A DNA stretch of 64,000 nt from Deltaproteobacteria bacterium (GTDB taxonomy: Bacteria > Desulfobacterota > Desulfovibrionia > Desulfovibrionales > Desulfovibrionaceae): positions 1-64,000 of the forward strand of contig JAITWK010000028.1 in the NCBI GenBank assembly GCA_031285295.1. Direction: 5' to 3'. The position numbers and the translations under genes were made by a program. The notes below the pieces were generated by a model. It worked only from the letters and a program-made list of their open reading frames with translations, was not told the DNA's origin and did no database searches. Positions within the stretch are counted from its first letter, which is position 1. Every line of letters starts with the position of its first letter. Shown piece after piece: positions 16,674 to 25,835 of the stretch.

Positions 16674-19071
16674 ACGCACGCAGCCCGTTGCCAAGGGGCG
16701 TTCCAGAACCGCGGTTGCGGGGTCTGGGCATGCGCCCGAAAGCAATATTCTGACCGGAACGGCTTCATTGGTCAAAAGTCAGGCCCAGCGCTCACTGGAC
16801 CGTAAAAAACGCCGCCGCGAATTCTTTTGGGCGGCCATGGGACTTTTGCTGGTACTGGTGCTATTATTTGTACAAATCCAGTATTTCAGTTCCTCCTCGA
16901 TTTTTTTCGCTCTGTTTTTCTTCAACTCCGTACTCCTGCTCGGCATTTTATTCGTTGTACTGCGCAACGCCATGAAGCTTTTGCTGGAACGGCGGCGCAG
17001 GATAATCGGCTCACGCCTGCGCACCAGGCTGGTACTGGCCATCTCGGCGATGACACTGATCCCCTGCCTGGTCATGTTTCTGGTAACGGCCCAGTTCGTG
17101 AAAATCTCCATTGATTTCTGGTTCCAGAATCAGGTGGAAAGCACGGTGGAAACCTCGCTGGAGATGACGCGCCGCACTTACGAAAGCACGGCTGCCCGCC
17201 TGCGTTCGCAAGCCGGTTTTTGCCTGGCTGAAATCGAAGCCAGAGATTACGGCTGGGGTGGCGTGAGCATGGATGCTTTTCTGGAGCGGAAGCGCCAGGA
17301 ATACGATCTGGCTCTGGTGGGAACTTTGGATAGCGGACAGGTAGAGCGCAACTGGCAGCCGGAAGCCGGTATCGGCAATGCCTGGCAGGAAGCCAAAAAC
17401 AATCTGGATTGGGAACGCCTGCGGCGCGACGGCTTTCTCTTCGCGCCCGGCTACGGTGCGCAGTCCGACTTTATGTTTGGCGTCCTGAGCGTCGGCAGCG
17501 GCCGCATCGGCTATCTGATGCTGGTGGAGGATATGGGCGAGGGCTTTTGGAGCAAGCTGGAGGAAATATCCGCTGGCACTCAGGAGTATAAGCTTTTACG
17601 CACTTTGCGGCGTGAGTTGAAGGCTACGCTCTACCTTACCCTGACCGTGCTGACAGCTCTGATTGCCCTGGCCACCATCTGGTTCGCCTTCCGGGTTGGC
17701 AAAGAGCTTACCGCGCCCATCACCACTCTGGTAAACGCTACCGAGCGCATGGCCGAAGGCGATACCAGCGTGCGTATTGAAGATACTTCCTCGGATGAAT
17801 TCGCCGTGCTGGTCAAGGCCTTCAACCGCATGGCTGCGGAAATAGGCCAAAGCCGTCAGGAGCTCACCGATACCAACGCCCTGCTCGGTCAGCAGAACCT
17901 GGTGCTTGACCAGCAGCGCCGTTATGTGGAAACCGTGCTGGACAACATTGCCGCGGGGGTACTATCTTTTGACGCCGAATGGCATATCACCACGGCCAAC
18001 AAGGCGGCTTGCGAGTTTATCGGCCTGAAACTGGAAACAGCCATCGGGCGTAACATCAATACTTTTCTTACCAAGGCCCAGTCGCGCCAGACCAGAAAAG
18101 TCGGCCTGAAGCTGCTGCGGCGGCCCGGTTCGCACTTGCAGCATCAATTGGTGTTCACCCACGATGGAGAAGACCGGCATCTTTTGGCTACCTCGGTCGG
18201 CCTGCCCTCGCCGGAAGGAAAGTTCCAGGGCGGCGTTGTGGTTTTTGAAGATGTGACGGAAATGGAAAAAATGCAGCGCATGGCCGCCTGGCGCGAAGTG
18301 GCCCGCCGCATTGCCCACGAAATCAAAAATCCGCTCACGCCAATCAAGCTTTCCGCGCAGCGGCTGGAAAAGAAGTTCAGCGCGGAAGTGAGCGACCCGG
18401 TTTTTCAGCAAAGCACTCAATTGATCGTGCGTCAGGTGGAACTTTTGCAGAGCATGGTGCAGGAATTCTCAACCTTTGCAAAGCTGCCGGAAGTCCGGCT
18501 GCGGCGCGGCAAAATCGCGCCGGTGCTGCAAGAGTCGGTTGATATGTTCCGCAACAGCCACGCCAATATCATCTGGAGTTTAGATCTGGATCCGAATTTG
18601 CCGGACCTGGAAATGGACGGCATCGCGCTGCAACGGGCTTTTTTGAATATCCTGACCAACGCGGCCGAAGCTTTCAATTTCATGGAAAGCAAAACGGACA
18701 TGAAAGCGGAGGCCGGAATGGAAGCCGGGGGAACGCTCAGACCGCAAGCCCGGATGGAAATAAAAACGGACGCCGAACCAGCGCAAGAGTCAAAGCCGGG
18801 ACGACAAAATCCGGCGGTACGGGTACGTGCGGTTTATGACCCGGAAACACGCATGTTGCGCATCGACTTTATTGATAACGGCCCCGGCCTGAATGACGAC
18901 GAGCGCAAACGCATGTTTGAGCCTTATTTTTCGCGCAAAAAGGGCGGCACCGGCCTGGGGCTGACCATTGTGCGATCCATCATCACCGAACATCGCGGCT
19001 ATGTACGCGCTCTGCCGAATGAGGCGGACGACAGCGGAACGGTGATCTCGGTCGAATTACCTACTATTTAA
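16654..19071 (+). CDS. NtrY-like membrane histidine kinase
   Basis: An 805-residue sensor kinase. Order: two to three N-terminal membrane spans (~58-135), an extracytoplasmic region (~150-310), a membrane span (~325-350), HAMP (~350-405, ELTAPITTLVNATERMAEGD), PAS (~425-530), HisKA with phospho-acceptor His555 in ARRIAHEIKNPLTPIKLSAQ, and HATPase with GGTGLGLTIVRSI at the end. A low-complexity Met/Glu/Lys-rich insert of ~45 residues splits the ATPase domain after the N box. It overlaps the DUF4390 gene and no response regulator follows (folD is next), so its partner must be encoded elsewhere. Likely signals: nitrogen or envelope state, by family only. Confidence 0.87.
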   Translation: MPLFPGERTQPVAKGRSRTAVAGSGHAPESNILTGTASLVKSQAQRSLDRKKRRREFFWAAMGLLLVLVLLFVQIQYFSSSSIFFALFFFNSVLLLGILFVVLRNAMKLLLERRRRIIGSRLRTRLVLAISAMTLIPCLVMFLVTAQFVKISIDFWFQNQVESTVETSLEMTRRTYESTAARLRSQAGFCLAEIEARDYGWGGVSMDAFLERKRQEYDLALVGTLDSGQVERNWQPEAGIGNAWQEAKNNLDWERLRRDGFLFAPGYGAQSDFMFGVLSVGSGRIGYLMLVEDMGEGFWSKLEEISAGTQEYKLLRTLRRELKATLYLTLTVLTALIALATIWFAFRVGKELTAPITTLVNATERMAEGDTSVRIEDTSSDEFAVLVKAFNRMAAEIGQSRQELTDTNALLGQQNLVLDQQRRYVETVLDNIAAGVLSFDAEWHITTANKAACEFIGLKLETAIGRNINTFLTKAQSRQTRKVGLKLLRRPGSHLQHQLVFTHDGEDRHLLATSVGLPSPEGKFQGGVVVFEDVTEMEKMQRMAAWREVARRIAHEIKNPLTPIKLSAQRLEKKFSAEVSDPVFQQSTQLIVRQVELLQSMVQEFSTFAKLPEVRLRRGKIAPVLQESVDMFRNSHANIIWSLDLDPNLPDLEMDGIALQRAFLNILTNAAEAFNFMESKTDMKAEAGMEAGGTLRPQARMEIKTDAEPAQESKPGRQNPAVRVRAVYDPETRMLRIDFIDNGPGLNDDERKRMFEPYFSRKKGGTGLGLTIVRSIITEHRGYVRALPNEADDSGTVISVELPTI

Positions 19072-19090
19072 AAAAATAAAAGGATTCCAT

Positions 19091-19972
19091 ATGCAGATTC
19101 TGGACGGAAAAGCCACGGCAGCCAGTATACGGGCCGAGCTTAAAGAAGAGACCGCCGCCATGGCCGGACGCTTCGGGCGCAAGCCCGGTTTGGCGGTTAT
19201 TCTGGCCGGTGAAGACCCGGCTTCGCAGGTGTATGTGCGCAACAAGGAAAAAGCCTGTGCGGAAGTGGGGATAACTTCCACAGCTTTTCGCCTGCCGCCG
19301 GAAGTTTCCCAAACCGAACTGGAAGAGCTGATCGACAGTCTGAATGACAACCCGGATGTGGACGGCATTCTGTTGCAGTTGCCGCTGCCCAAAGGTCTGG
19401 ATAGCCAGCGCCTGCTGGAGCGCATCAGCCCGGCAAAAGATGTGGATGGCTTTCATCCTGAAAACATGGGCCGCCTCACCCTTGGTCTGCCCGGCTTCCG
19501 GCCCTGTACGCCCGCCGGGGTGATCACCCTGCTGAATCGTTACGGCATCAAAGCCCAGGGCAAAAAAGCCGTGGTACTTGGGCGCAGCAACATCGTGGGC
19601 AAACCCCTGGCCCTGATGCTGGCCTCCACAGCCGGCTACGGCAACGCCACCGTGACCATCTGCCACTCACGCACGCCGAATCTCCAACAGGAGTGCCTGG
19701 AGGCCGATATCCTGCTGGCTGCCCTGGGCCGCCCCGAAATGATTACAGCCGATATGGTCAAACCCGGCGCGGTGGTGGTAGATGTTGGCATCAACCGCAC
19801 AGAAAAAGGCCTTTGCGGCGATTGCTCCTTCGAAGCCATCAGCCTGCGCGCCTCGGCCATGACGCCAGTACCGGGCGGAGTCGGCCCCATGACTATCGCC
19901 ATGCTGCTCTACAACACCCTGCGCGCCTTTAAGCTGCATAATGGGCTGGATATGGGGCCGGACATTCTCTAG
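19091..19972 (+). CDS. folD: Bifunctional methylenetetrahydrofolate dehydrogenase / cyclohydrolase
   Basis: It interconverts 5,10-methylene-, methenyl- and 10-formyl-tetrahydrofolate using NADP. The 293-residue length is normal. Visible motifs are the catalytic YVRNKEKAC, the DGILLQLPLPKGLD block, KDVDGFHPENMGRL, the Rossmann loop VVLGRSNIVGKPLALML and the C-terminal PVPGGVGPMTIAML. It lies 19 bp after the kinase gene with AAAAGGATTCCAT before the start, so it may share the same transcript. Confidence 0.95.
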   Translation: MQILDGKATAASIRAELKEETAAMAGRFGRKPGLAVILAGEDPASQVYVRNKEKACAEVGITSTAFRLPPEVSQTELEELIDSLNDNPDVDGILLQLPLPKGLDSQRLLERISPAKDVDGFHPENMGRLTLGLPGFRPCTPAGVITLLNRYGIKAQGKKAVVLGRSNIVGKPLALMLASTAGYGNATVTICHSRTPNLQQECLEADILLAALGRPEMITADMVKPGAVVVDVGINRTEKGLCGDCSFEAISLRASAMTPVPGGVGPMTIAMLLYNTLRAFKLHNGLDMGPDIL

Positions 19973-19982
19973 ACACTGTTGT

Positions 19983-20012
19983 CACGAGCGCCTTTTTGCC
20001 TCTGGCTGCGTC
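19983..20012 (+). repeat. Dispersed short repeat, copy A
   Basis: Contains the 18-nt block TTTTTGCCTCTGGCTGCG preceded by CACGAGCGCC. The same 18 nt occur on the opposite strand at 37856-37886, also preceded by CACGA. A weaker relative (CACGAGCGCCTTGTTTCTG) is near 13654. All copies are intergenic. Confidence 0.5.
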
Positions 20013-20037
20013 AGATTTATTTAATTGAAGTTTTTTG

Positions 20038-20079
20038 AATTGGAGTTTATGGGGACGCTGTCTTGCATAAACTCCAATT
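20038..20079. repeat. Perfect 14-bp hairpin between folD and MFS gene
   Basis: AATTGGAGTTTATG (20038-20051) and its exact complement at 20066-20079 flank a 14-nt loop. There is no clean T tract on the plus strand after it, so it is not a classical terminator of folD; it ends 24 bp before the MFS start and may be an operator or mRNA structure. Confidence 0.6.
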
Positions 20080-20103
20080 TATTACCTGTAGTCATAGTAA
20101 TCC

Positions 20104-21423
20104 ATGAAAAAACATTCTTTTTTTAGTACGGCAATTTGTATTTATCTGGCCTATTTTCTGCACGGGATGCAGGCCATTGTAATTTCACAGCATCGCGATC
20201 AATTCATAACGCAGTGGAACACCGATTTGGCCGGTGTGATGTCGGTTATCGCCTGGACCGGTCTGGCCAAGTTCGTATCAGTCTGGATTTGCGGTGAAAT
20301 TTCCGACCGTATCGGACGTAGGCCGATGATTCTGATTGGCGCTATGGGCTATGTGTTCTTTTTCGGCGGTCTGCTCTTTACCCGTGATTACGCTGTGGCC
20401 TGCGCCTGCGCCTTTTTGGCCGGGGCAGCCACCTCCTGCCTGGACGCGGCCAGCTACCCGGCTTTGCAGGAATCCTTTCCGCAATCAGCCGGTTCGGCCC
20501 TGGTACTGATCAAAGGCTTTATTTCGGTGGCGGGCATGACCTATCCGCTGCTGGTGGGCTATCTTGCCGCAAGCGAATTCTGGACTGTTGCCATCTGGCT
20601 GCCTTTCGCGGGCAGCTTGCTGTTGCTGGCCCTGAGCTTTCTGGTGCCGTTTTCTTATGACGCGGCCTTGCGGCTAAAGCGAAACAACTCCGGGCAAGCG
20701 GCCAAAAAAGCCGATGACAAATCCGGGCTGGCGGCGGAGATTGCCGCCGCCAAGGCCCGTTTTGTTTCGCAGCCCAAATTCCATCTGGAAGGGGTGGCCT
20801 GTCTGCTTTACGGCTTTGTATCCATGATGACTTTTTACCTGATCCAGCAGGTGATCACCATTTATGGGCGTGACGTAATTTTGATGAGCGACATGGCCTC
20901 ACGTGCGCTCATGACCTACTTCACAGCCGGTTCGCTGGTGGCGGTCATTCTGGCCGCCTGCATCATGAGCAAGTGGGTGCGTACCCTGGCCGTGCTGCAA
21001 TGCTACACGCTGGGCTCGCTCTGCTCCATTGCCCTGATGTATTTCGTTCGTGCGCCGGAAGCCACCTGCATTGCCGCTTTCGGGGTGGGTTTTTTCGCGG
21101 CGGGCGGGGCCATGCAGGCCGGTCTGGCCGTGCTGGGCGAATTCTTTCCCAACAAAAAAGGGCGCAACCTGGGCATCTATTATACCTTTATGGGGCTGGC
21201 CGCCTATGTCGGACCTATTGTCTGCTCACAGCTTCTGCTCTACGCCACAGCGGGACTGGAGCCGGGCAGCGCCGCCTATGCCGCCGCCGAGCTTGAGGGC
21301 AAGGTGCGGATTATCCTGTTTGACCTGCTGGTGGCCGGGCTGGGATTTGGTCTGGTAAGCCTGATGACTCTGCGTTATAAGCCGGTTTTTGGAATTAGTC
21401 CTTTTTCCCTTAAAAATAGATAA
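20104..21423 (+). CDS. MFS transporter, possible organic-acid carrier
   Basis: The 439-residue inner-membrane protein has about 12 predicted spans. Motif A reads GEISDRIGRRPMIL between helices 2 and 3; a charged cytoplasmic loop (LRLKRNNSGQAAKKADDKSG) separates the two six-helix halves. The malic-enzyme gene begins 11 bp downstream, so the two are almost certainly co-transcribed. This suggests import of malate or another dicarboxylate feeding that enzyme, but the substrate is not visible in the sequence. Generic aromatic or sugar-acid carriers share the same motif. Confidence 0.8.
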   Translation: MKKHSFFSTAICIYLAYFLHGMQAIVISQHRDQFITQWNTDLAGVMSVIAWTGLAKFVSVWICGEISDRIGRRPMILIGAMGYVFFFGGLLFTRDYAVACACAFLAGAATSCLDAASYPALQESFPQSAGSALVLIKGFISVAGMTYPLLVGYLAASEFWTVAIWLPFAGSLLLLALSFLVPFSYDAALRLKRNNSGQAAKKADDKSGLAAEIAAAKARFVSQPKFHLEGVACLLYGFVSMMTFYLIQQVITIYGRDVILMSDMASRALMTYFTAGSLVAVILAACIMSKWVRTLAVLQCYTLGSLCSIALMYFVRAPEATCIAAFGVGFFAAGGAMQAGLAVLGEFFPNKKGRNLGIYYTFMGLAAYVGPIVCSQLLLYATAGLEPGSAAYAAAELEGKVRIILFDLLVAGLGFGLVSLMTLRYKPVFGISPFSLKNR

Positions 21424-21434
21424 GGAACAACTAC

Positions 21435-22751
21435 ATGGCCCTATATACTACTCAGGAAGCGCTGGACTATCACGCGCAAGGGCATCCCGGCAAACTGGAA
21501 GTCATTGCCTGCAAATCCTGCCGCGATCAGAAAGATCTCTGTCTGGCCTACAGCCCCGGCGTGGCCGATGTGTGCCGGGCCATCCAGGCCGACCCGGAAC
21601 TTGCCTACTCCTACACCGGCCGGGGTAATCTGGTAGGCGTGGTTTCCAACGGCACCGCCGTGCTGGGGCTGGGCAATATCGGGCCTTTGGCGGGCAAGCC
21701 GGTCATGGAAGGCAAGGGAGTACTCTTCAAAAGCTTTGCCGATGTGGATTGCTACGATATCAACCTGGATGTTTCCGATCCGGACAAGTTCTGCGAAATC
21801 GTAAAAGCCATGGAGCCTACTTTTGGCGGCATAAATCTGGAAGATATCAAAGCGCCGGAATGTTTTTATATCGAGGAACGCCTCAAGGCGGAAATGGACA
21901 TCCCGGTCTTTCATGACGATCAGCACGGCACGGCGATTATCTCGGCAGCCGGATTGCTGAACGCGCTGGAGCTGACTGGTAAAAAAATCGAAAATCTGCG
22001 GGTGGTGATCAACGGCGCCGGAGCGGCGGCCACTGCCTGCGCCCGACTTTACGTCAGTATGGGTGTTGATCCGGACAATCTGGCCATGTTCGATTCACGC
22101 GGGCATATCAACAAGTCTCGTCAGGGGCTCAGCCGTGAGAAAAGCACCTTTGCCACGAGCAAAGCTTACGCTTCCCTGACCGAAGCGCTGCGCGGCGCGG
22201 ATATGTTCCTGGGGCTTTCCGTGGCCGGAGCGCTCACACCGGATATGCTGCAAGACATGGCCAGCCAGCCGGTCATTTTCGCCTGTGCCAACCCGGATCC
22301 GGAAATCAGCTACCCACAAGCTATGGAAGCCAGACCGGACGCGATCATGGGTACCGGGCGCTCGGATTTTCCCAACCAGATTAACAATGTTTCCGGCTTT
22401 CCCTTTATTTTTCGCGGTGCGCTGGACGTAAGAGCCAAAGCCATCAACGAAGAAATGAAGTTGGCCGCAGCCCGCGCCATTGCCGCCCTGGCCAAGAAAC
22501 CGGCCCCGGAAGAAGTCCTGCAGGCCTATCAGGTAAAGGAACTGCGCTTCGGGCAAAACTATGTGCTGCCCAAGCCGCTGGACCCGCGCCTGATCAGCGA
22601 GGTAGCCGCCGCTGTGGCCGAGGCCGCTATTAAAAGCGGCGTAGCACGCAAGCCGCTGCCCTGCCCGGATCTTGAATCCTACAAGCAAAGTCTGCGCGAA
22701 CGCCTGGCCGCCGCGCAAGCGCGGGCGGAGCGGCTGGTGGAAAGTTATTAA
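21435..22751 (+). CDS. Malic enzyme (oxaloacetate-decarboxylating malate dehydrogenase)
   Basis: It converts malate to pyruvate and CO2 with NAD(P). The 438-residue protein has the short malic-enzyme form without the phosphotransacetylase domain of MaeB. Visible features: catalytic region [20 protein letters not shown], catalytic Lys in [19 protein letters not shown], metal-binding EDIKAPECF and [10 protein letters not shown], and the nucleotide loop [15 protein letters not shown] ribosome-binding AAGGAAC precedes the start. Pairing with the upstream transporter suggests growth on imported dicarboxylates or pyruvate-malate balancing. A symmetrical terminator follows. Confidence 0.92.
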   Translation: MALYTTQEALDYHAQGHPGKLEVIACKSCRDQKDLCLAYSPGVADVCRAIQADPELAYSYTGRGNLVGVVSNGTAVLGLGNIGPLAGKPVMEGKGVLFKSFADVDCYDINLDVSDPDKFCEIVKAMEPTFGGINLEDIKAPECFYIEERLKAEMDIPVFHDDQHGTAIISAAGLLNALELTGKKIENLRVVINGAGAAATACARLYVSMGVDPDNLAMFDSRGHINKSRQGLSREKSTFATSKAYASLTEALRGADMFLGLSVAGALTPDMLQDMASQPVIFACANPDPEISYPQAMEARPDAIMGTGRSDFPNQINNVSGFPFIFRGALDVRAKAINEEMKLAAARAIAALAKKPAPEEVLQAYQVKELRFGQNYVLPKPLDPRLISEVAAAVAEAAIKSGVARKPLPCPDLESYKQSLRERLAAAQARAERLVESY

Positions 22752-22758
22752 TAAAAAT

Positions 22759-22778
22759 GGGGAGGCCGAAGCCTCCCC
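22759..22778. terminator. Terminator downstream of malic enzyme
   Basis: Stem GGGGAGGC / GCCTCCCC with tetraloop CGAA, flanked by A runs on the left and TAAAAC on the right. Converging genes on both sides mean it may work in both directions, better for the minus-strand butyrate kinase, which reads into a T run. Confidence 0.75.
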
Positions 22779-22807
22779 TAAAACATTTTAAAGACAATTT
22801 TTAATTT

Positions 22808-23890
22808 CTAGTAATCGCGGGCCTTTTCTTCGCCGCGCAGCACGCGCAGGCCGCCCCAGGCCAGGGCTTCCATTTCCAGTTCGCCGGGGTAGGCGCGTAC
22901 CGGGGCCAGACGGTCCACGTACTGCTTGATCATGGCGTTGAACTGGTTGGAGTAGGCAATACCGCCGGTGAGGATGATCGCGTCGCAGCGGCCCTCCAGC
23001 ACGGCAACCATGGCGCCTATTTCCTTGGAAATCTGGTAGGCCATGGCCTTGAGGATCAACTGGGCCTTTTCGTCGCCCCCATTGGCCTTGGCTTCCACGT
23101 CACGCATGTCATTCAGGCCCAGATAGGCCTTCACGCCGCCGTTCTTCTGGAACCAGCCGACGATTTCCTCTTTCTTCATTTTGCCTTCAAAGCACTTTTC
23201 AATCACCGGCACCAGCGGAATAGCGCCGCTGCGTTCGGGGCTGAAAGGGCCTTCGCCGTTGATACCGTTGGTCACGTCGATCACGCGGCCATAACGGTGC
23301 GCACCCACGGTGACGCCGCCGCCCATGTGGGCCACGATGAAACGGGCGTCTTCGTAACGCAGGCCCATATCTTTGGCGCATAGGCGGGCCACGGCCTTGG
23401 CGTTGAGCGCATGAAACACGGAAACGCGCGGCACGTCCGGATGACCGGAAATACGGGCTTCGGGTTCGAGTTCGTCAACCACCACCGGATCAACCACAAA
23501 AGCCGGGATGTTGTACTTGGCGGAAATTTCCGAGGCAATGATGCCACCCAGGCAGGAAGCGTGCGCGGCGGCTCCGCCGGAGAGCAGATCCTTGAGCATT
23601 TTCTCGTCAACATTATAGGTACCGGAGGTCATCGGCTTAATGATGCCGCCGCGTCCGACCACGGCGCTGAGCTTGTCCAGACTGATGCCTTTTTCGGCCA
23701 GGGCTTCGGAAATATAGCGCAGGCGCACGGCCTTCTGATCTTTCACGCCGGGGCAGTCGGCAAAGTCTTCCTGCGGGTGGCGGATGGTCTTTTCAAAAAT
23801 GGACTTTTCATTTTCAAACACGGCAAACTTGGTGGAAGTAGAACCTGGGTTAATAACCAGGATCAATTTTTTGTCGGCGGTCTGGGACAT
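22808..23890 (-). CDS. buk: Butyrate kinase (second copy)
   Basis: A 360-residue ASKHA kinase of the same family as the gene at 14.9 kb but clearly divergent. It has LVINPGSTSTKFAVF, RFIVAHMGGGVTVGAHRYGR, GINGEGPFSPERSGAIP and AIILTGGIAYSNQF. The start is placed at the ATG at 23890, properly spaced from AAGGAG; an ATG nine bases upstream overlaps that site. It has no phosphotransacylase partner next to it, so it may share Ptb with the first copy or act on another acyl phosphate such as isobutyryl or propionyl. Confidence 0.9.
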   Translation of the reverse strand: MSQTADKKLILVINPGSTSTKFAVFENEKSIFEKTIRHPQEDFADCPGVKDQKAVRLRYISEALAEKGISLDKLSAVVGRGGIIKPMTSGTYNVDEKMLKDLLSGGAAAHASCLGGIIASEISAKYNIPAFVVDPVVVDELEPEARISGHPDVPRVSVFHALNAKAVARLCAKDMGLRYEDARFIVAHMGGGVTVGAHRYGRVIDVTNGINGEGPFSPERSGAIPLVPVIEKCFEGKMKKEEIVGWFQKNGGVKAYLGLNDMRDVEAKANGGDEKAQLILKAMAYQISKEIGAMVAVLEGRCDAIILTGGIAYSNQFNAMIKQYVDRLAPVRAYPGELEMEALAWGGLRVLRGEEKARDY

Positions 23891-24024
23891 CTGGAGCATC
23901 TCCTTGGCTTTTCCGGGCCTGACAGGCTACCGGCGTTAGTATTAAGTAGTTTAAACAGATGGTTCAGTACAAAATATAACGTAAAATCTGTTTTCGCGCA
24001 AAATTAATATAACGTGAGTAAAAT

Positions 24025-25680
24025 TTACGCTTCAGCCTTTTTGCCGCGTGGCCGGAAATGTATGCGGATAGGCGCGTGTTTCAGGCCAAGCATCTGGCGC
24101 AGCGAACGTTCAAGGTAACGGACATAGGAATCCGGCACGCGTTCCAGGTCGCTGACGAAAAAAACAAAAGTCGGCGGCGAACTTTCGGCCTGGGTCATAT
24201 AATAGAATTTGGCTCGCCGTTGCTTGATCAGCGGTGGCTGACGCTGTTGCAGCAGTTGCTCAAGAAAACGGTTCAACTGTCCGGTACCAACGCGCAGGCG
24301 GCTTTCTTTCAAAATGGATTGCGCCAGAGGCACGATCCGGCGCAGGTTGCGCCGATCATTGGCCGAAACCAGCAGCAGCGGGATATGGCGGCAGTAGGAA
24401 AGTTCCTGCCGGTAGGTCTTTTCGATCTCGGCCAGTTCCTGCGGTTTCATCAAATCGCTTTTGTTTACCAGCACGATGAAAGGCAGCTTGCGGCCATCCA
24501 GAAGTTCCAGCAGGCGCTTATCCTGTTGGGTCAAGCCTTCCTGACCGTCCAGCACCAGCAGGGTAACCTGGGCCTTGCTGCTGGTTTTCAGGGCCGAGTT
24601 TACGCTGAAACGCTCGACGGAATCGTTGATTTTAGCCTTGCGGCGCACCCCGGCGCTATCCACAAACACGCAGTCAACACCGTCTATTTCTACGGACACA
24701 TCCACGCTGTCGCGGGTGGTTCCGGCAATCGGGCTTACGATCATGCGGCTTTGCCGGGTAAGGGCGTTAACCAGCGAGGATTTGCCCACGTTCGGACGGC
24801 CCAGCATAGCCAGACGCAGGGGGCCGCCGTCTTCCTCTTCCACCGGATCGTCCCCGGTGGAAGAGGCGGCTGCGGCTTCAGTCATTTTCTCTGCATCGCC
24901 AAGCGGCAGGCTGTCCGCATCTTCGGCACTGGCATCATCGGCATCGGCGGCAAATTCGTCAGCATCGCCGTCCAGGTCAAATTCAGCTTCGGTCAGACTT
25001 TCGCCATCCGGACCAAACGCGGCCTCAGCCGGATCATCATTGTCAACTTCCGGGGTGTCGGTTTTTCCGGCCTGAGGCTCATCAGCATCGTTGTCATCGT
25101 CAATAGGCAAGCGATCCGTGATCGCTTCGATCAAGCCACCTATATTGTAGCCGTGCTCGGCCGAGCAGGGAATCAGCTCAAAACCCAAAATATGAAATTC
25201 GGCGCTCATAAGATCGGCCCGTTCCGGCCCATCAACCTTGTTCACCAGCAGCAGCAGCGGCTTGCCGGAACGGCGCAGGTAGTCAGCCAGATGGGCGTCC
25301 AGCGGGGTTAAGCCGTCGCGCCCGTCAACCACCAGACAAAGCAGGTCGGATTCGGTTACGGCCAGACGGGCCTGTTCCAGAATTTCGCTTTCAAAACCGC
25401 GTATTCCGGCCGGGCCTTCAACCGGAACGGCATGGGCATCCAGAGTGATACCGCCGGTATCCACCAAAATAAATTCGCCGCCCATAGGGTTGCGCACCCG
25501 GCCTTCCATGCGATCGCGCGTGACACCGGGCATGTCGTGCGTAATGGCGCGTTTGCTGCGAATAAGGCGGTTGAAAAGAGTGGATTTGCCCACGTTGGGC
25601 CTGCCCAGCAAAGCCACGCGCAAAGCGCCGGCCGGCAGCGGCGTGTAGCTTTTTTTAGCCGGTTTTTTATCCTTGACCAT
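24025..25680 (-). CDS. der: Ribosome assembly GTPase Der (EngA) with long acidic linker
   Basis: Der helps assemble the 50S subunit. The 551-residue protein has two G domains: GRPNVGKST at ~26-34 and again near 294-302, with DTGG and DSAG switch motifs and NKVD / NKSD specificity loops, then the KH-like domain ending near IHFRPRG. Usual length is 440-490. The excess is a linker of ~90 residues (194-287) made mostly of Asp, Glu and Ala. The start is placed at ATG 25680 after GGGAG; a TTG four codons upstream is less likely. Confidence 0.93.
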   Translation of the reverse strand: MVKDKKPAKKSYTPLPAGALRVALLGRPNVGKSTLFNRLIRSKRAITHDMPGVTRDRMEGRVRNPMGGEFILVDTGGITLDAHAVPVEGPAGIRGFESEILEQARLAVTESDLLCLVVDGRDGLTPLDAHLADYLRRSGKPLLLLVNKVDGPERADLMSAEFHILGFELIPCSAEHGYNIGGLIEAITDRLPIDDDNDADEPQAGKTDTPEVDNDDPAEAAFGPDGESLTEAEFDLDGDADEFAADADDASAEDADSLPLGDAEKMTEAAAASSTGDDPVEEEDGGPLRLAMLGRPNVGKSSLVNALTRQSRMIVSPIAGTTRDSVDVSVEIDGVDCVFVDSAGVRRKAKINDSVERFSVNSALKTSSKAQVTLLVLDGQEGLTQQDKRLLELLDGRKLPFIVLVNKSDLMKPQELAEIEKTYRQELSYCRHIPLLLVSANDRRNLRRIVPLAQSILKESRLRVGTGQLNRFLEQLLQQRQPPLIKQRRAKFYYMTQAESSPPTFVFFVSDLERVPDSYVRYLERSLRQMLGLKHAPIRIHFRPRGKKAEA

Positions 25681-25772
25681 CAGAACTCCCAAATTTATGC
25701 GATCAAACTTATTATTCGACCATCGTTGTCCGGCCTTGGAATAACAGGCAATGCGTTCTCGCGCAATAAGTA

Positions 25773-25812
25773 TAAAAAAACGGTTTGTTCGCGCAGCGCA
25801 CGAACAAACCGT
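25773..25812 (-). terminator. Terminator of zraP
   Basis: Stem ACGGTTTGTTCG / CGAACAAACCGT around a nine-base loop, followed on the minus strand by TTTTTTTATA. Lies 23 bp after the zraP stop. Confidence 0.85.
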
Positions 25813-25835
25813 AAGTTTTTATTTAAAAACAATCC

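Noticed and set aside
24058-25311. 417-codon plus-strand open frame opposite der
   Set aside because: Antisense to der, with composition typical of a shadow.
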